This document shows positions 61,516 through 64,000 of a stretch of DNA of 64,000 bases, in pieces. The stretch is taken from contig CM066727.1 of the NCBI GenBank assembly GCA_033961575.1, positions 115,308,434 to 115,372,433 on the forward strand. Reading direction: 5' to 3'. Within the stretch, counting starts at the first letter, position 1. Each line of letters begins with the position of its first letter. The position numbers and the translations under genes are program-made. The notes under the pieces were generated by a model. The model had not been told where the DNA came from and searched no databases. It was given only the letters and a program-made list of their open reading frames with translations. Source of the DNA: Aselliscus stoliczkanus. Lineage: Eukaryota > Chordata > Mammalia > Chiroptera > Hipposideridae.

Positions 61516-61857
61516 ATTTTTTTTTTTTTAATCAGGGAATTGGGGAAGGGGACCAGCCAAGTTGTTGTTCTTCAATCTTCATTGTGGAGGGCGCCATCTG
61601 GCTTCCCGTTGGCAGCTCGTGGACTCTAAGCTCAAGATGCTGAGTTCAATCTTAGTTGTGGGTGGGTGTCGCCCACCATCGAACAGGCAATCTTGTTACA
61701 CCAGCTGAGCCATCCTGCCACCTGTTGGCAGCTCAGTGACAGCTCAACTCAGGCACAGTGTTCACTGGCCCATGTGGGAATCTAACTGGTAGTCCTATTG
61801 CTCAGAGCTCATGCTCTTAATCCAACTCTTAACCAACAGAGCCACTCAGCTGGCCCT
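61516..61857 (-). repeat. Composite tRNA-type SINE, shortened
   Basis: Two tRNA-like modules and the 'ccccttccccaattcc' tail. Target-site duplication ctgaattttt on both sides. Confidence 0.92.
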
Positions 61858-62349
61858 GAATTTTTATTTAATGCCACTCACTGTGAACTTCCTTAATTGG
61901 GTGCTGGATATTTTTATACTCCTGTAAATATTCTTGAGTTTTTCCTGGGATACTGTTAAGTTACTTGGAAATAATTTGATCCTTTTGGGTCTTGCTTTTA
62001 AGATTTGTTAGATAGAACCAGAAGTGCATTCAGCCTATTGGTAATTTTGCCCCTACACATCCTCAGTACTCTACCTAATGCCCTGTGAATTAAGAGATTT
62101 TATGTTGGTTGGTAGGGACAAGTATTATTCTTGGCCCTGTGTAAGTTCTGGCTACTGTTCTTTCAAATTTGGCTCTTTCCCTTGCCTGGGACCATTTCCT
62201 CACACGCATGGACCATTTAGTGTTCTGCCCTGTAAAGTATAGCTACCTTGGTCTCCCTGGACTCTCATCACCATCTTCTCAGCTCAAGAAGTCTATCAGA
62301 TTCTTCCTGAGTTTTCTTTCCCTCTGCCACTGCCTAGAAACTCTTAATG

Positions 62350-63380
62350 AAGCTGAGGCAATTATAGGGCTTACTTCATGTCTATCCTCTCTCTCAGGTA
62401 TCACTGTCCTTTGTTGCCAGATGTCCAATGTCTTGAAAACCATTATTTCACATAATTTTTTAGTTATTTTAAGAAAGAGGGCAAATCTGGCCTCAGTAAA
62501 TACATCCTTCCGAGTAGCAGAATTCACTGCACTAGATTTTGAATATTTAATATTTCTTCTCCTTTGGTTTACTTGATTGATCCCTAAATGGGCCAGCCTT
62601 CCTAAGTAGAGCTGGCTAGTGTTACCTGATATCCAAACAAAATTATACTATAGAAGGACAACTATCTCAATTTTTAATCACTATCCCCTGGAGTGACAGA
62701 GGAGGAGGAGAAAAAAGGAGGAAGTAGCCAGCACATTTGCACTGTCAACCAAGACATAGGGTAGAATCTCTACCTGACCAATCTGCAGACTAGCAGTTAG
62801 TTTACAAATTTCATCCTCCAGCTAGCTAATTGACTCCTCTCAGAGCAAAACTCTGTTCAGATTCATAGACCTTACCCTTAGGCAACATGTGACAGGAGGG
62901 TAGTAAGAGACTGTGGCTGATCCACTAATGGAGAGAACTCAGAGCACATACATGAAGAAGGTCAACTCTTCATATACCAAGGTGATACTGCAATGGTGGA
63001 CCACAAACTGTGGCCCCTGGAAACTTGATGCTAATAGGTGCTGCACTCAAAGAACAGTTGTCCTCTTGGAATCTTACAAGTGCATATTAACATTTTGAGC
63101 AACCTTGAGAGCAACATGAAAAATGTGTCTCCAGATGATGCCTACTCTGAGGGGCGTACCTGACCAATATCTCCAGCTTTCCTGCTCTAAAACCCATTAC
63201 TGTGTTAAAACTGAGGCCAAATTCCCACAGGTTTCTCCCAGCCAATAACTGAGTATGGCAAGTCTTCTAAGGCAGGCCTATTCATGCAAGATGTGGGACT
63301 TTTCTGAAGGGTAATTTTGGCTCAATGACTCCTTGTTGGCATTGCTAAAACTTTCTTAGAACTACACTATAATCTAAGAC
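62350..63380. other. Unassigned sequence
   Basis: No exon of the MROH-type gene and no repeat family I can name with confidence. Some blocks look like diverged interspersed repeat. Confidence 0.5.
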
Positions 63381-63382
63381 CA

Positions 63383-63510
63383 TCTTCCTTTCCTCCCTCC
63401 CTCCTTTCCTTTCTTCCTTCCTTCCTTCCTTCCTTCCTTCTTTTATTTCCTTCCTTCCTTCCTTCCTTCCTTCCTTCCTTCCTTCCTTCCTTCCTTCCTT
63501 CCTTCTCCTT
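63383..63510. repeat. (CCTT)n microsatellite
   Basis: About 25 CCTT units with CTCC and TTTA interruptions. 63,511-64,000 shows nothing assignable. Confidence 0.97.
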
Positions 63511-64000
63511 TATCAAGGGTCAAACCTGCATCTCAGTCTGATGGCCCTTCCAGCCTCCTCTGGCTCCTTCCCTGTTTCCCCTTACAGGTGTTCCTCCGGT
63601 AAATCTCTTGTACCTCTAATTCCATGTTGTTATCTGCTTCTTGGAGGACCAGACTAAGCCACATATTGAAGATTCTGAGAAGTCCTATAGTTAAGAAATT
63701 TGTTTAATTTTTGACTCAGCATTTCCCACCCACTTTGCTAAAAAACACACCTTCTTTTTTGTGGAATATCCATTAAAAGTTGGGGAGAACTTGGTTTGAG
63801 AAATGGCATTGAATTAATAGAATGACTGAAACAACCATCAGAGATTTTGGGTTCCAGTTATCAGTACTCTTCTCTTAAAAATATCTAATATTGGTATAAC
63901 ATTTTTATCATAGGCAGAATTCTGACCTGGCCCCCGAAATTCCAGGCCTCTGGTGTGCACACACCTTCTCCCAGTTTTACAATCAAGCACCAGTGTAGAT

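Larger units (their letters stand above)
58440..62350 (-). repeat. Older L1/HAL1-like host of nested insertions, minus strand
   Basis: Fragments at 58,440-58,916, 61,155-61,515 and 61,858-62,350 read as old L1 ORF1 / 5' region in reverse ('cttcagtattttgaaggtgttattccac', 'ggtgctggatatttttatactcctg'). The younger L1 (59,050-61,152) and SINEs interrupt them. Exact borders uncertain. Confidence 0.55.

Overview
The window looks like nuclear DNA of a placental mammal: spliced gene structure, old L2/MIR remnants, an LTR of MaLR style, and several layers of LINE-1. Most of the younger insertions are tRNA-headed SINEs starting with a GGCCGGCCGAGTGGC-like head and ending in a 'CCCCAATTCCCCAA' tail. I associate this repeat style with bats (Chiroptera); the order-level call is inference and the species is not identified.

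One protein-coding gene is visible, on the minus strand. I reconstructed 34 consecutive internal coding exons between 48,635 and 731. All have AG/GT borders, all reading phases join, and together they carry about 1,310 codons without a stop. The protein is an alpha-helical HEAT-repeat protein of the Maestro heat-like repeat (MROH) family. Its length (an estimated 250-300 residues missing at the N-terminus and a short missing C-terminus) best fits the long MROH2A/MROH2B type; which paralogue it is cannot be decided here. The first exons lie to the right of 64,000 and the last lies to the left of 1.

Layout: 1-3,904, the last four visible exons with old L1 and SINE in the introns. 3,905-15,660, an 11.8 kb intron filled by a near full-length but dead plus-strand L1 (about 5,349-12,290) and an ancient HAL1-like element (about 13,080-14,960). 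15,661-22,744, a dense block of 12 exons. 22,745-30,912, an 8.2 kb intron with an orphan L1 5' end, an old L1, several SINEs and an LTR. 30,913-48,635, 18 exons in mostly unique sequence with L2/MIR, short SINEs and microsatellites. 48,636-64,000, intronic or upstream sequence in which I see no exon: nested minus-strand L1s, two deletion-derivative mariner elements in opposite orientation, and many SINEs.

The most notable observations are about retroelements and splicing rather than a new gene system. The L1 copy near 61 kb lacks exactly a 428-base GC..AG/GT..AG-like intron that the L1 at 6 kb still has in its 5' UTR, so it looks like a copy of a spliced L1 RNA. The same copy also lacks nearly all of ORF2. 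A (TG)n microsatellite forms the 3' splice-site tract of one out-of-frame gene exon. No prokaryotic-type systems, CRISPR arrays, rRNA genes or functional tRNA genes were seen.
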